Assembly: GCA_910587035.1 (NCBI GenBank)
Contig: CAJUMQ010000009.1
Location: 1,297 to 65,296 of the forward strand
Direction of reading: 5' to 3'
DNA length: 64,000 nt
From: an uncultured Desulfovibrio sp.
GTDB lineage: Bacteria; Desulfobacterota; Desulfovibrionia; Desulfovibrionales; Desulfovibrionaceae
Shown: piece by piece, positions 16,898-25,267 of the stretch
Position numbering within the stretch: the first letter of the stretch is position 1
Layout of the letters: each line of letters starts with the position of its first letter
Translations under genes and position numbers: made by a program
Notes under the pieces: model-generated
The model's database searches: none
What the model was told of the DNA's origin: nothing
Seen by the model: only the letters and a program-made list of their open reading frames with translations

Positions 16898-17845
16898 CTA
16901 GCGCCAAGGGAATTCATCCGGCAGGGGGCATCCCTTGACTGCCATGCGCACATCAGAGCAAAAGCTCCGGACAATTTTTTTCACAGGACCAGGCTCCATG
17001 CCAAGGGCCCGGAAAAGCAGCCCGGAGTGGTTGGGCAGATGCGTGATGCCATAGGCAAGCCTGCTTTCCCGGTCAATTCCCGGTTCTGTGCGTGTGTAAA
17101 TTTCATTGATAACATTTTCGGGGGCCAGCACCACAACATTTGCAAAAACATCGTAGTGGGACATGATGCCTATATCCCTTATGTGTCCATCTTGTGGGGT
17201 AATGACAAATTTTTCCCGAAAAAGGGGCATGCCATCAGGACGGCTCCCATGAACGCAAACGGACAGGACATCATATTCAAAGATTTCGCCGGTTTTATAA
17301 TATTTTCGCCCTGGCATATATATTTCCGAATAAAACATGGACGCTGTGGGATCAGCAACAATGGCCGTGTCGGATATATAGCGGGTATGCTTGCAGGGGA
17401 TGACAGGTTCCGGCAGATATTCAAGATAGGAGCCGGCCTCCAGAACAATTGTCTGCCTCATGCCAGAGTAATTACTTTTCATTTCCGCCAGTTTTGTGGC
17501 AGCGCCTGTGCTGATGAAGGCCATGGCATCCTTTTTGAGATGGAATTTCTGCACATAGCGGTCACCATCCACATTTGGCCCACCGGAGGAAAGAATATAG
17601 ACGCAGGGCATCTCCGGCAGCTGCTCATCAAAATAGAGCTCCTTTTGAACTATGAGTGGCGCGCGCCTGTCCAGATCGCGCAAAATTGTTTTGCCCTCAC
17701 GGTTTTTTTCAAAGCCCAGCTTAAGATAGCCATGCTTGCCGGGACAGCCTACATACATGCCTTCCGGCTCGGCCGTGTAGCCCCGCATTTCTGGCATGGA
17801 GTCAAAGTCGCAAACTGGCGCGTCGGAATATTGCCTGGCTGCCAT
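16898..17845 (-). CDS. ureD: Urease accessory protein UreD
   Basis: Scaffold protein that binds apo-urease and, with UreF and UreG, forms the complex that delivers nickel (UreH in Helicobacter). The 315-residue protein has the UreD hallmarks: LKLGFEKN near the N-terminus, STGAATKLAEMK (usually F.T.AATKv), LEAGSYLEYLPEPVIPCKHTR and YSEIYMPGRKYYKTGE. GGGTGA just ahead of the ATG overlaps the end of ureG, six bases upstream. Placing ureD after ureG, not first, is seen in several lineages. Confidence 0.92.
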   Translation of the reverse strand: MAARQYSDAPVCDFDSMPEMRGYTAEPEGMYVGCPGKHGYLKLGFEKNREGKTILRDLDRRAPLIVQKELYFDEQLPEMPCVYILSSGGPNVDGDRYVQKFHLKKDAMAFISTGAATKLAEMKSNYSGMRQTIVLEAGSYLEYLPEPVIPCKHTRYISDTAIVADPTASMFYSEIYMPGRKYYKTGEIFEYDVLSVCVHGSRPDGMPLFREKFVITPQDGHIRDIGIMSHYDVFANVVVLAPENVINEIYTRTEPGIDRESRLAYGITHLPNHSGLLFRALGMEPGPVKKIVRSFCSDVRMAVKGCPLPDEFPWR

Positions 17846-17851
17846 AAAAAA

Positions 17852-18481
17852 TCACCCGTTGTCTTTTACTTTATCAAACAGAGCCATTTTAAAAATGAGA
17901 TCAATCAGAGTGTCTATTCCTTCTCCAGTCAGGGAATTCGTGAAAACAAAAGGCTTGCCTGGCCGCATAAGCCTGCTGTCATGATCCATAACATCAAGAG
18001 AGGCGTGCACATAAGGGGCGAGATCGGTTTTATTAATCACCAGAATGTCACTTTGCGAAATCCCTGGGCCGTCCTTGCGGGGAATTTTATCGCCGGCGGC
18101 AACATCGATAACATATATGAAAAAGTCCACCAGAGCCGGACTAAAGGTAAGGGTAAGATTGTCGCCACCGGATTCAATCAGAACAACATCTGCGTCGGGG
18201 AATTTGGCCTCCATTTCCTCCACTGCCGCTATATTCATGGATGGATCCTCGCGCACTGCGGTATGGGGGCAGGCGCCGGTCTCCACGCCAATTATGCGGT
18301 CTTCCACAAGTACGCCCTTGAGAGTCTTGCGCACATGCTTGGCATCTTCCGTGGTGACAATATCATTGGTTATGATGAGCACGCTCATGCCGCGCTCAAT
18401 CAATTTCGGGGTAATGGCCTCAATGAGCGCGGTTTTACCGCTGCCCACAGGGCCGCCTACGCCAATTCTGCAAGTTGACAT
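17852..18481 (-). CDS. ureG: Urease accessory GTPase UreG
   Basis: SIMIBI-class GTPase whose nucleotide-dependent dimer carries nickel and drives metallocentre assembly. The P-loop GVGGPVGSGKTAL is at the N-terminus. The nickel-binding CPH motif is seen as ETGACPHTAVREDPS, with IESGGDNLTLTFSP and the base-specificity NKTDLAPY also present. The 209-residue length is standard. It is separated from ureF by about 22 bases and is followed after six by ureD. Confidence 0.96.
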   Translation of the reverse strand: MSTCRIGVGGPVGSGKTALIEAITPKLIERGMSVLIITNDIVTTEDAKHVRKTLKGVLVEDRIIGVETGACPHTAVREDPSMNIAAVEEMEAKFPDADVVLIESGGDNLTLTFSPALVDFFIYVIDVAAGDKIPRKDGPGISQSDILVINKTDLAPYVHASLDVMDHDSRLMRPGKPFVFTNSLTGEGIDTLIDLIFKMALFDKVKDNG

Positions 18482-18503
18482 AAGTATAGCCTTTATATTT
18501 TGT

Positions 18504-19187
18504 TCAGTTCATAAACATGCGCATTTTGCCCTTTTCGTGAAGAGATGCAAAAATGTCTGCCTGGGGCACAAAAGCACGCATATTGTCAAACCCCATGTTT
18601 TTTGCCTGGGCATAGCTGTCTTCGATGTCATCACCCAGTTCAAACAAAATTTTCTGGGTGTCATAGTGTGAAATGCGCACACAGCGGAGCGCCGCCGAGA
18701 GTACCATATTGATTACACCATATTGATGGGCCACATAAAGGGCCTTTTCATCCATCCCATCCAGAGCGAAAGCTATGCCCTGGGCCACGGGATATGTGCC
18801 CGGCGTGAGGCCTGCCTTTATATCTTCAAGCCAGCTTGCGAACATGCTCTCCGGCCCGTAAAGGGCGAGCCCAAGCTCGGCCAGTTTCTTGCCCATGCGC
18901 GCCAGCATAAGGCGCGCCTCGTCATTCATCTTAAATAGCATCAATTGCCTGTCCGCCTGGCATACACCTGCATAATCCCCTGCGAGGGCAGCCCTGTGGG
19001 AGAGGAGCGCAGAAACGCCATCGCTAAAGGCGGCCTGGGTGGCAATGGAACGGGTATACTCTTTCAGTGTATGGGCATCGTGCACAATTCCGAGGCCCGC
19101 GGCTGTTTCCAGGCCATTTGAAAAAGAGAAAGTACCCACCGGAAATGTGGAATCAGAAAATTGAATCAGCCTGAAAAGTTTGTTCAT
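18504..19187 (-). CDS. ureF: Urease accessory protein UreF
   Basis: All-helical accessory protein that acts on UreG-UreD to gate GTP hydrolysis and fidelity of nickel insertion. Recognised by LIQFSDSTFPVGTFSFSNGLE at the N-terminus, the central helices with MNDEARLMLARMGKKL, and the C-terminal IEDSYAQAKNMGFDNMRAFVPQADIFASLHEK. The start is uncertain: ATGs exist at 19217, 19196 and 19187; the last matches the family N-terminus best and none has a strong ribosome binding site. A 66-100 base gap separates it from ureE. Confidence 0.92.
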   Translation of the reverse strand: MNKLFRLIQFSDSTFPVGTFSFSNGLETAAGLGIVHDAHTLKEYTRSIATQAAFSDGVSALLSHRAALAGDYAGVCQADRQLMLFKMNDEARLMLARMGKKLAELGLALYGPESMFASWLEDIKAGLTPGTYPVAQGIAFALDGMDEKALYVAHQYGVINMVLSAALRCVRISHYDTQKILFELGDDIEDSYAQAKNMGFDNMRAFVPQADIFASLHEKGKMRMFMN

Positions 19188-19283
19188 GTTGTGCATGCAG
19201 TCCGGCCTGAATATCATTTGCCAATGCCATTCAGGGTAGCGTCCAAATGTTATTAGTGAAAGGGAGCCTGGAACATTTGCCCA

Positions 19284-19886
19284 TCAGCAGTGTTCATGAT
19301 GATCATGGGTGTGATGCCCATGGTCGTGGTGATCATGATTGTGATGATGATTTTCATGGGAGGCGCCACCAAAAAGACGGCGTATTTCATGCGGAGCCAT
19401 GTAGGGAATCACTTCCCTGCCTTCCTGAAACTCGTAACTGATGCCCTCGAGATGATGCGTGTCCATGACGCTCAGCATCACCTTTTTGTCCACTGTAAGA
19501 GGCACATATATCTTTGTGCCCTTGACCACGGCAGGCCAATGCTGATTTCCTATGGCGTGGCCAAGCTCCAGACTGCGGCGAATGACAGTTTCGGGATTTT
19601 GGGTGGCCAGGGATGAAAGATCGATTACCATGACCGGATTGAGATCCAGTTTGAGGACGGCAATATGGCCAACCGCCTCATCATGGAACACTATGTCTCC
19701 ATCCACCACCTGGGACTGACGCTTAAGGGCAATGGGGTACTCCGCGCCTCTCTCGCTTTTGGCCAGGAAACGGGATTTTTGGGCTGTCCACTGATCCAGG
19801 GGAATATATTCCACATCCAGCTCGGATAGACGATTCCTCCATTTCGGCTCGTGGATATTTCCCAGAATTTCCGTGCAGATTTCCAT
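19284..19886 (-). CDS. ureE: Urease accessory protein UreE with His-rich tail
   Basis: Nickel metallochaperone that supplies Ni to UreG. The N-terminal peptide-binding domain and central metal-binding domain (LELGHAIGNQHWPAVV with the conserved metal-site His, later MDTHHLEGISYEF) are followed by a C-terminal tail of about 20 residues, mostly His with Asp/Asn/Glu, ending in Cys. That tail is a nickel store in other UreE proteins. The start is taken as the ATG at 19886 (GGAA eight bases before); ATGs at 19904 and 19949 are in frame, but the last lies inside the stem-loop between ureC and ureE. Confidence 0.93.
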   Translation of the reverse strand: MEICTEILGNIHEPKWRNRLSELDVEYIPLDQWTAQKSRFLAKSERGAEYPIALKRQSQVVDGDIVFHDEAVGHIAVLKLDLNPVMVIDLSSLATQNPETVIRRSLELGHAIGNQHWPAVVKGTKIYVPLTVDKKVMLSVMDTHHLEGISYEFQEGREVIPYMAPHEIRRLFGGASHENHHHNHDHHDHGHHTHDHHEHC

Positions 19887-19921
19887 ATCTGTATTTCCAT
19901 TCATCCAGTTATATAAATTAA

Positions 19922-19949
19922 ATGAAGCACCCTTTTCAGGGTGCTTCAT
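19922..19949 (-). promoter_or_regulatory. Stem-loop between ureC and ureE
   Basis: A perfect 11-base stem (19922-19932 pairing with 19939-19949) closes a six-base loop. On the transcribed minus strand it is followed by ATTTAATTTAT, which is U-rich but not a clean U-tract. It lies 10 bases after the ureC stop. It could attenuate transcription or stabilise the structural-gene mRNA, lowering accessory-gene output relative to UreABC. The pairing is direct observation; the function is inferred. Confidence 0.6.
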
Positions 19950-19958
19950 ATTCAGATA

Positions 19959-21677
19959 TTAACTAAACCAGTAGAGCTGGGCAAGGGGAAGTTCCTTGGC
20001 CGGCGGAACCTTGGCAAGTTTTCCATCCACATAGACATTGAATGTCTCGGGGTCAATTTCGATCTGGGGCATGGCGGAGTTGCGAACCATATCCATCTTG
20101 CCAATCTGACGGGTTTTGCGCACAGGATAGATAATATTGTCCACACCAAACTTGGCGACCGTGCCGGAGTCCACTGCAGCCTGGGAGGTGAAGCGCACGC
20201 ATGTTCTGGGCATGGCCTTGCCAAAGGCGCCATACATGGGCCGCAGAATCTTAGGCTGTGGCGTGGTCAGAGAGGAGTTGGGGTCACCCATGTTGGCCCA
20301 GTTGATCAGGCCGCCCTTGATGACAAGCTTGGGTTTTGTGCCAAAAAAGGCAGGTTCCCACAACACCAGGTCGGCCATCTTGCCAACTTCAATGGAGCCA
20401 AGAATATCGCTTATGCCATAGGTAATGGCGGGGTTGATGGTAAGTTTGGCCAGATAGCGCAATACGCGGAAGTTGTCATTGTTTTCGCTGTCTTCCGGCA
20501 GTTTGCCACGGGCCTGTTTCATGTAGGAGGCCATCTGGAAAGTGCGCATGAAGGATTCGCCCACACGTCCCATGGCCTGGGAGTCGGAGGAAACCATGGA
20601 AATTATGCCGAGATCATGGAACACGTTTTCGGCCGACTGGGTCTCTGGACGCACACGGCTTTCCGCAAATGCCACATCTGAAGGAATGTTGGGATTCAGA
20701 TTGTGGCAGACCATGATCATGTCGAAAAGCTCGGCCTCGGAGTTAACGCCAAAAGGCAGAGTCGGGTTTGTGGAGGACGGCATAACATTGGCCATGGAAG
20801 CCACTTTCAACAGATCGGGGGCATGGCCGCCGCCAGCGCCTTCTGTATGATAGGTGTGGATGGCCCTGCCATCAATGGCTGCAATGGAATCTTCCACATA
20901 GCCATTTTCGTTGAGGGTATCTGTATGGATGGCCACCTGCACATCCATTTCATCAGCCACCTCCATGCACTTGCGAATTGCCGCGCAGGTTGTGCCCCAG
21001 TCCTCATGGGCCTTGAAGCCGCAGCAGCCGGCGACTATCTGCTCCTCCAGGGTTTCGCGCACGCTGGAGTTGCCCTTGCCCAAAAAGCCCATGTTAATCG
21101 GCAGGCCTTCGCAGGCCTCAAACATTTTCTGCACATTCCAGACACCGGAGGTGATTGTGGTGCCATTGGAGCCATCGGTGGGGCCAACGCCACCGCCTAT
21201 GAGAGTGGTGATGCCATTTGAGAGGCAGTTATAGGCCTGCTGCGGCGAGACCATATGAACATGGCCGTCAATGGCGGCCGCTGTGAGAATGCAATGCTCG
21301 CCGGATATGGCATCTGTGGATGGACCAGTGCACAGGGAGGGGGTCACGCCATCCATGATATTGGGATTGCCTGCCTTGCCTATGCCGGCAATCTTGCCAT
21401 CCTTGACGCCAACATCGGCCTTGATGACACCCAAAACCGGATCGAGGATAGTGACATTTGTTATAACCAGGTCAAGGGAGCCGCCCTTGCTGGTGATGGT
21501 GTTGGCTGTGCCCATGCCATCGCGCAGGGTTTTGCCACCGCCATAAACTGTTTCGTCACCGTAGACGCGCAGATCCTTTTCAATCTCAACATAGAGATCT
21601 GTGTTTGCCAGACGGATCTTGTCGCCAACGGTTGGGCCGAACAAATCATTGTTATTTTTTCTGGAAATTGTCGCCAT
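19959..21677 (-). CDS. ureC: Urease alpha (catalytic) subunit
   Basis: Catalytic subunit that hydrolyses urea to ammonia and carbamate at a dinuclear nickel site. All metal-site and active-site residues are visible: His139 and His141 (DGHVHMVSP), the carbamylated Lys222 (CGFKAHEDWG), His251 (AIHTDTLNE), His277 (HTYHTEGAGGGHAPD), the flap Cys324-His325 (VCHNLN) and Asp365 (SSDSQAMGR). The 572-residue length is normal. It starts two bases after the ureB stop. The subunit is intact, so activity depends on whether UreB is made. Confidence 0.97.
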   Translation of the reverse strand: MATISRKNNNDLFGPTVGDKIRLANTDLYVEIEKDLRVYGDETVYGGGKTLRDGMGTANTITSKGGSLDLVITNVTILDPVLGVIKADVGVKDGKIAGIGKAGNPNIMDGVTPSLCTGPSTDAISGEHCILTAAAIDGHVHMVSPQQAYNCLSNGITTLIGGGVGPTDGSNGTTITSGVWNVQKMFEACEGLPINMGFLGKGNSSVRETLEEQIVAGCCGFKAHEDWGTTCAAIRKCMEVADEMDVQVAIHTDTLNENGYVEDSIAAIDGRAIHTYHTEGAGGGHAPDLLKVASMANVMPSSTNPTLPFGVNSEAELFDMIMVCHNLNPNIPSDVAFAESRVRPETQSAENVFHDLGIISMVSSDSQAMGRVGESFMRTFQMASYMKQARGKLPEDSENNDNFRVLRYLAKLTINPAITYGISDILGSIEVGKMADLVLWEPAFFGTKPKLVIKGGLINWANMGDPNSSLTTPQPKILRPMYGAFGKAMPRTCVRFTSQAAVDSGTVAKFGVDNIIYPVRKTRQIGKMDMVRNSAMPQIEIDPETFNVYVDGKLAKVPPAKELPLAQLYWFS

Positions 21678-21679
21678 TT

Positions 21680-22245
21680 CTACTTTCCCCGTTTTGCTGA
21701 GATTTCGGCCTCATTCACTTCTGCAGCCGCTTCATCCTGAGAGACGGTCTTGAAACCATAGAGAGCCATGCGCTTAAGCGCGCGCAGGTGGATGGGATAG
21801 TAGGTCGGGCTGTCTTCCAGGCCAACATAGCCATCAGTCAGGTCATTGAAACCGATAACGCGGCGCTTGCCACCATAGGTGACCAGTTCAACTTCCTTTT
21901 CCTCACCCGGCTCAAAACGGATTGCGGTTGTAGCCGGGATATTCAAATGCTTGCCAAAGGCAAGGTCGCGATCAAATTCCAGGTACCTGTTGACCTCGAA
22001 GAAATGGAAATGGCTGCCCACCTGAATGGGACGATCGCCTGTATTGTGTACCACCACCTTAACTGTGCGGCGGTTGGCATTATAGGTGATGTCGCCATCC
22101 GCCAAGATGACGCCGCCCACCGGGCAGTATGTTTTTGGCGTAAAGCCAGGAGTTTTTGGATATTCAATTTGTGGCTGCCCCTCAAAAACACCTGAGGTGT
22201 GGAGTAGCCCTGTGTATCTTTCTGGTTTGATTTTGAATCTGCCAT
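21680..22245 (-). CDS. ureB: Urease beta subunit with apparent one-base deletion near the N-terminus
   Basis: Structural beta subunit, recognised by VVVHNTGDRPIQVGSHFHFFEVNRYLEFDR and the later IPATTAIRFEPGEEKEV. A strong ribosome binding site (GAGGAA) and ATG at 22245 start a frame MADSKSNQKDTQ..STPQVF that then departs from UreB. The conserved frame runs alongside from GQPQIEYPKTPGF onward. Adding one base to the five-base run at 22184-22188 joins the two into a Yersinia-like UreB with an N-terminal extension. As it stands, UreB could only start at an internal GTG near CPVGG. The cause may be a real mutation, a sequencing error or slippage. Confidence 0.85.
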
Positions 22246-22256
22246 TTGAGCTTCCT

Positions 22257-22559
22257 CTATTTAATCGGTTGGTGAATGGAGACAAGGCGGGAGCCATCCG
22301 TGAACACGGCTTCCACCTGCAGGAGATCAATCATATCCGCCACACCATCCATAACCTGTTCTTTGGTGAGCACCTGAGCAGAGTCATGCATAACTTCTTC
22401 AACGGTCTTGCCCGCACGGGCTCCCTCAAGGGCGGCGGAGGTGATGTAGGCCACCGCCTCCGGGTAATTGAGTTTCAAACCTTTCTGAAGACGGCGCTCC
22501 GCGAGAAGGCCCATGGTAAGAAGCAGGACTTTATCTTGCTCTTTTGGGGTTAAATGCAT
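22257..22559 (-). CDS. ureA: Urease gamma subunit
   Basis: The 100-residue gamma subunit of the (alpha-beta-gamma)3 urease. It starts MHLTPKEQDKVLL and carries the conserved GLKLNYPEAVAYI, EGARAGKTVEEVM and VMDGVADMIDLLQVEAVFTDGSRLVSIHQPI. First gene of the operon; GGAGG seven bases before the ATG is a strong ribosome binding site. It is followed after 11 bases by ureB. Confidence 0.97.
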   Translation of the reverse strand: MHLTPKEQDKVLLLTMGLLAERRLQKGLKLNYPEAVAYITSAALEGARAGKTVEEVMHDSAQVLTKEQVMDGVADMIDLLQVEAVFTDGSRLVSIHQPIK

Positions 22560-22825
22560 ATTGGTTCCTCCATCTAGGAATTACGAAGAGGCCTGGACGG
22601 CCAGATGGGATTATAGTTGGCATACCCGGACCATCCGGTGCATGCGGGACAACATGGAATGAAGAGGTGAGATCTTGCATTGGGCGATTCAGTCCTGCCT
22701 GGGAGTGCAGCGGGAAAATTAAATATTTCGCCAAGTTGGCAATTAAAAAAACATTCTCTCCTGTTTTTTGATACTGCTTTATTTTAAAATTTACAACCGC
22801 CGCGATGCAGTCCCATATAAATTTT
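22560..22825 (-). promoter_or_regulatory. Upstream region of the urease operon with operator-like inverted repeat
   Basis: 266 bases between DUF116 and ureA, the expected site of the urease promoter. GCCAAGTTGGC at 22730-22740 is a perfect five-base inverted repeat around one base, flanked by A+T-rich sequence. It is not the E. coli NikR operator (GTATGA...TCATAC), and no good match to that was seen. No clear -35/-10 pair could be assigned. Confidence 0.35.
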
Positions 22826-23674
22826 TTAAATATTTAATTTAGGTATATCAGACATATGACCAGACAGACTGCCACAAGGTGGGGGCGGCACAACTTTTTC
22901 CTGTAAAAAAAATGAGAGAGAGGAAAAAAGCTCATCCATCTGGATGCAGGTATCCTGACAGGGGCCATATGGGCGCTGGTTGAGCAACCCATACACCGGA
23001 ACAGGGTAACTGTCCTTAATGCCAGAGTACAGATCCCTTTCACAGGCAACCGCGATTATATACTTTGGCTTATACTCCTTTGCTATTCTCCTTGCCAAGG
23101 TACCTCCTGTGGCAACAGCCAAACCAAAATCATACTTTTGGGAAAGTCCGTGAAGAATACCAATCTGGCATTTACCGCAATTTACACAATTTGCTATGGA
23201 ATATGTGATGCGCCTTGAACATGTGCTGTTCTGAATGCAGTGGGGCAAGAGGAGAAGGATTCTCCTGGATGGAACAGGACTGAAATATTGCAGTACAAAA
23301 TTATTATTTATATAAATAAATGAGCGTATTACAGCTTCTTTATTTATATTTAATAATTTCGCAATCACAATCATGACTGGGATGGAGAAGTTGATAACAA
23401 TATTTGATAATAATCGTGTAAATGGAAGAAACTTTTTATTATATATATTAAATATTGTTATTCCTATTATAATATTTAAGATTATAACCAATCCAAGAGC
23501 TATATCAAAAAACGAAAAATTGATATATGTTTTCCAATATAAAAGTAATATAAATATAAAAATAAAGACACATGATAACAAAAAGCTGCTCGCAGCGAGC
23601 AGCCCGGTAAACATATGCCTGGAGTATTTATTTAATGAACCGGCATTCTTGCAGCCACAGCGGTTTACTTTCAT
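22826..23674 (-). CDS. DUF116 membrane protein with Cys-rich domain
   Basis: A 282-residue protein with two N-terminal membrane segments (about residues 20-80), then a cytoplasmic domain carrying LLLLPHCIQN, a cluster CSRRITYSIANCVNCGKCQIG that could bind an Fe-S centre, and VACERDLYSGI with VYGLLNQRPYGPCQDTC. This is the DUF116 pattern, often placed next to fmt as here. Its start overlaps the fmt stop (ATGA). The molecular role is not known to me. The N-terminal half is markedly A+T-richer than the rest. Confidence 0.8.
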   Translation of the reverse strand: MKVNRCGCKNAGSLNKYSRHMFTGLLAASSFLLSCVFIFIFILLLYWKTYINFSFFDIALGLVIILNIIIGITIFNIYNKKFLPFTRLLSNIVINFSIPVMIVIAKLLNINKEAVIRSFIYINNNFVLQYFSPVPSRRILLLLPHCIQNSTCSRRITYSIANCVNCGKCQIGILHGLSQKYDFGLAVATGGTLARRIAKEYKPKYIIAVACERDLYSGIKDSYPVPVYGLLNQRPYGPCQDTCIQMDELFSSLSFFLQEKVVPPPPCGSLSGHMSDIPKLNI

Positions 23675-24654
23675 TTGACTGGTAGAAACATGCCGCAGAG
23701 ACCCTTGGCAGCTTTGCAATGGCCATTGATAAATTGGGCCGCATCCAGCTCTTTTCGCCCCTGCTCCTTCAGTCTCCCAAGCTCATACCATTTATCGCCG
23801 CATGCAACCATAAGACTGCTTTTATGGCGATAGAGACTGCCAGGTGGGAGGGCATCCAGCGCACCCACAACCCTTCCCGGCAGCAATGTCATAAAAATGG
23901 GCTCCTGGGCCCCATGCAGCAGCAGCTCTCCCCTGGCTCCCGGCCAGGGAGTGACGCCGCGGATATGGGCATCGACCATGGCCGCAGAGTTGGTCCAGTC
24001 AATTATACCGTCCGCTTTCTCCAGCTTGGGCGCATAGGTGGCCAGTGATTCATCCTGCTCAACAGGGTGGAGTTTTGCATGTTCAATTTCTTGCAGCGTG
24101 CGCAAAAGCAATGGCACGGCGGCATGGGCCAGAACCATCTGCATCTCGCCGCTGGTGCGTTGCAGTATGGGAACCTTCTCTTCTGCATAAACTGGCCCGG
24201 CATCCAGTTTGGCGACAATCTTCATGATTGAAATGCCTGTGCACGCATCTTCCTGCCAGCCAGACATGACAGCCCTCTGAATGGGAGCAGCGCCACGCAG
24301 GGCAGGCAGCATAGAACCATGCACATTGACCGGCGCAAGTCTTGCTGTATCGAGAATATTCTGGGGAATTATGAGGCCATAGGCCGCAACAACAATAAAA
24401 TCCGGTTTAATATCTTTAAAAATGCCAAGCTGCGTTTCACCACGCAGGCTGGCGGGCTGAAAAACGGGAAAATCATGCTGCAGGGCAAGCTTTTTTACAG
24501 GTTGAATTTCAATCGTCTGTTTCCGGCCGGATTTTTTGTCTGGCTGCGTGAATACGCCAGCAATTTTGTAATTCGACCTTTCAATGATTCCCTCCAGAAT
24601 GATGGCGGCAAATTCCGGAGTGCCCATGAAAATCAATTTTGCTGCTTCAGCCAT
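23671..24654 (-). CDS. fmt: Methionyl-tRNA formyltransferase
   Basis: Formylates initiator Met-tRNA using 10-formyl-tetrahydrofolate. The N-terminal Rossmann-type domain has LIFMGTPEFAA; the catalytic region shows NVHGSMLPALRGAAPIQRAV, in which the usual HxSLLPxxRG is HGSMLP; DAGPVYAEEKVPI and the C-terminal tRNA-binding domain with TPWPGARG follow. 327 residues. Its ATG overlaps the end of def by about 22 bases; def-fmt pairing is nearly universal. Confidence 0.95.
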   Translation of the reverse strand: MAEAAKLIFMGTPEFAAIILEGIIERSNYKIAGVFTQPDKKSGRKQTIEIQPVKKLALQHDFPVFQPASLRGETQLGIFKDIKPDFIVVAAYGLIIPQNILDTARLAPVNVHGSMLPALRGAAPIQRAVMSGWQEDACTGISIMKIVAKLDAGPVYAEEKVPILQRTSGEMQMVLAHAAVPLLLRTLQEIEHAKLHPVEQDESLATYAPKLEKADGIIDWTNSAAMVDAHIRGVTPWPGARGELLLHGAQEPIFMTLLPGRVVGALDALPPGSLYRHKSSLMVACGDKWYELGRLKEQGRKELDAAQFINGHCKAAKGLCGMFLPVK

Positions 24655-25145
24655 TTTTTGACCTTGCTATCATACAATGTGCGCCTAAGATGGCTCATCT
24701 TGTCGATGAAGAGCTTGCCGTCCAGGTGATCATTTTCATGCTGGATGATAATGGCCGGAAAACCCTCCAAGATTTCCTCGCATGTATTTCCATTCACATC
24801 CAAATATTTAAGATTGACGCAACTGCTGCGCTGCACATCGGCCCTGTAACCCATGGGCACGGAGAGGCAGCCCTCCTGCTCGCTCACGATGCTTGCGCCA
24901 GTGAGCTCGAGCTCCGGATTTATGACGATTTTTGGGCATTGCTCATCTGTGCCGGAGCCAGGGTCCATAACCAGCATGCGCAGATTCTTGCCAATCTGCG
25001 GGGCCGCAAGGCCCACGCCTTTTGCAGCGTACATGGTTTCCAGCATATTGGCGGCAAGCTCCCGTATTTCATCATCCACCCTGTCCACAGGGACACTGAT
25101 TTTACGCAAGACAGGATGGGGATAGGTAAAAATATCCAAAATCAT
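24633..25145 (-). CDS. def: Peptide deformylase
   Basis: Removes the N-formyl group from nascent proteins using a metal (usually Fe). The three motifs are intact: GVGLAAPQIG, QEGCLSVP and the metal-binding QHENDHLDG. From the ATG at 25145 the protein has 170 residues, standard for type I enzymes; the longer frame to 25178 adds ten unlikely residues. It lies about 120 bases downstream of aspS and overlaps fmt. Confidence 0.96.
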   Translation of the reverse strand: MILDIFTYPHPVLRKISVPVDRVDDEIRELAANMLETMYAAKGVGLAAPQIGKNLRMLVMDPGSGTDEQCPKIVINPELELTGASIVSEQEGCLSVPMGYRADVQRSSCVNLKYLDVNGNTCEEILEGFPAIIIQHENDHLDGKLFIDKMSHLRRTLYDSKVKKWLKQQN

Positions 25146-25267
25146 ATCATTTCCCGTGCCGGGCATGGCTTTGGCCATATTCTCCGACGCAAATTCCCGC
25201 TGGAAGCCAGAAGGACATATTCATTTGATATTGCAACAGTTCAATTAAACAGTTCATATGCCATATT

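Noticed and set aside
17027..18478. 483-codon plus-strand frame across ureD and ureG
   Set aside because: It is antisense to two clearly conserved urease genes and shows no recognisable domain.
19941..20681. 246-codon plus-strand frame across ureC
   Set aside because: It is antisense to ureC, which is fully conserved.
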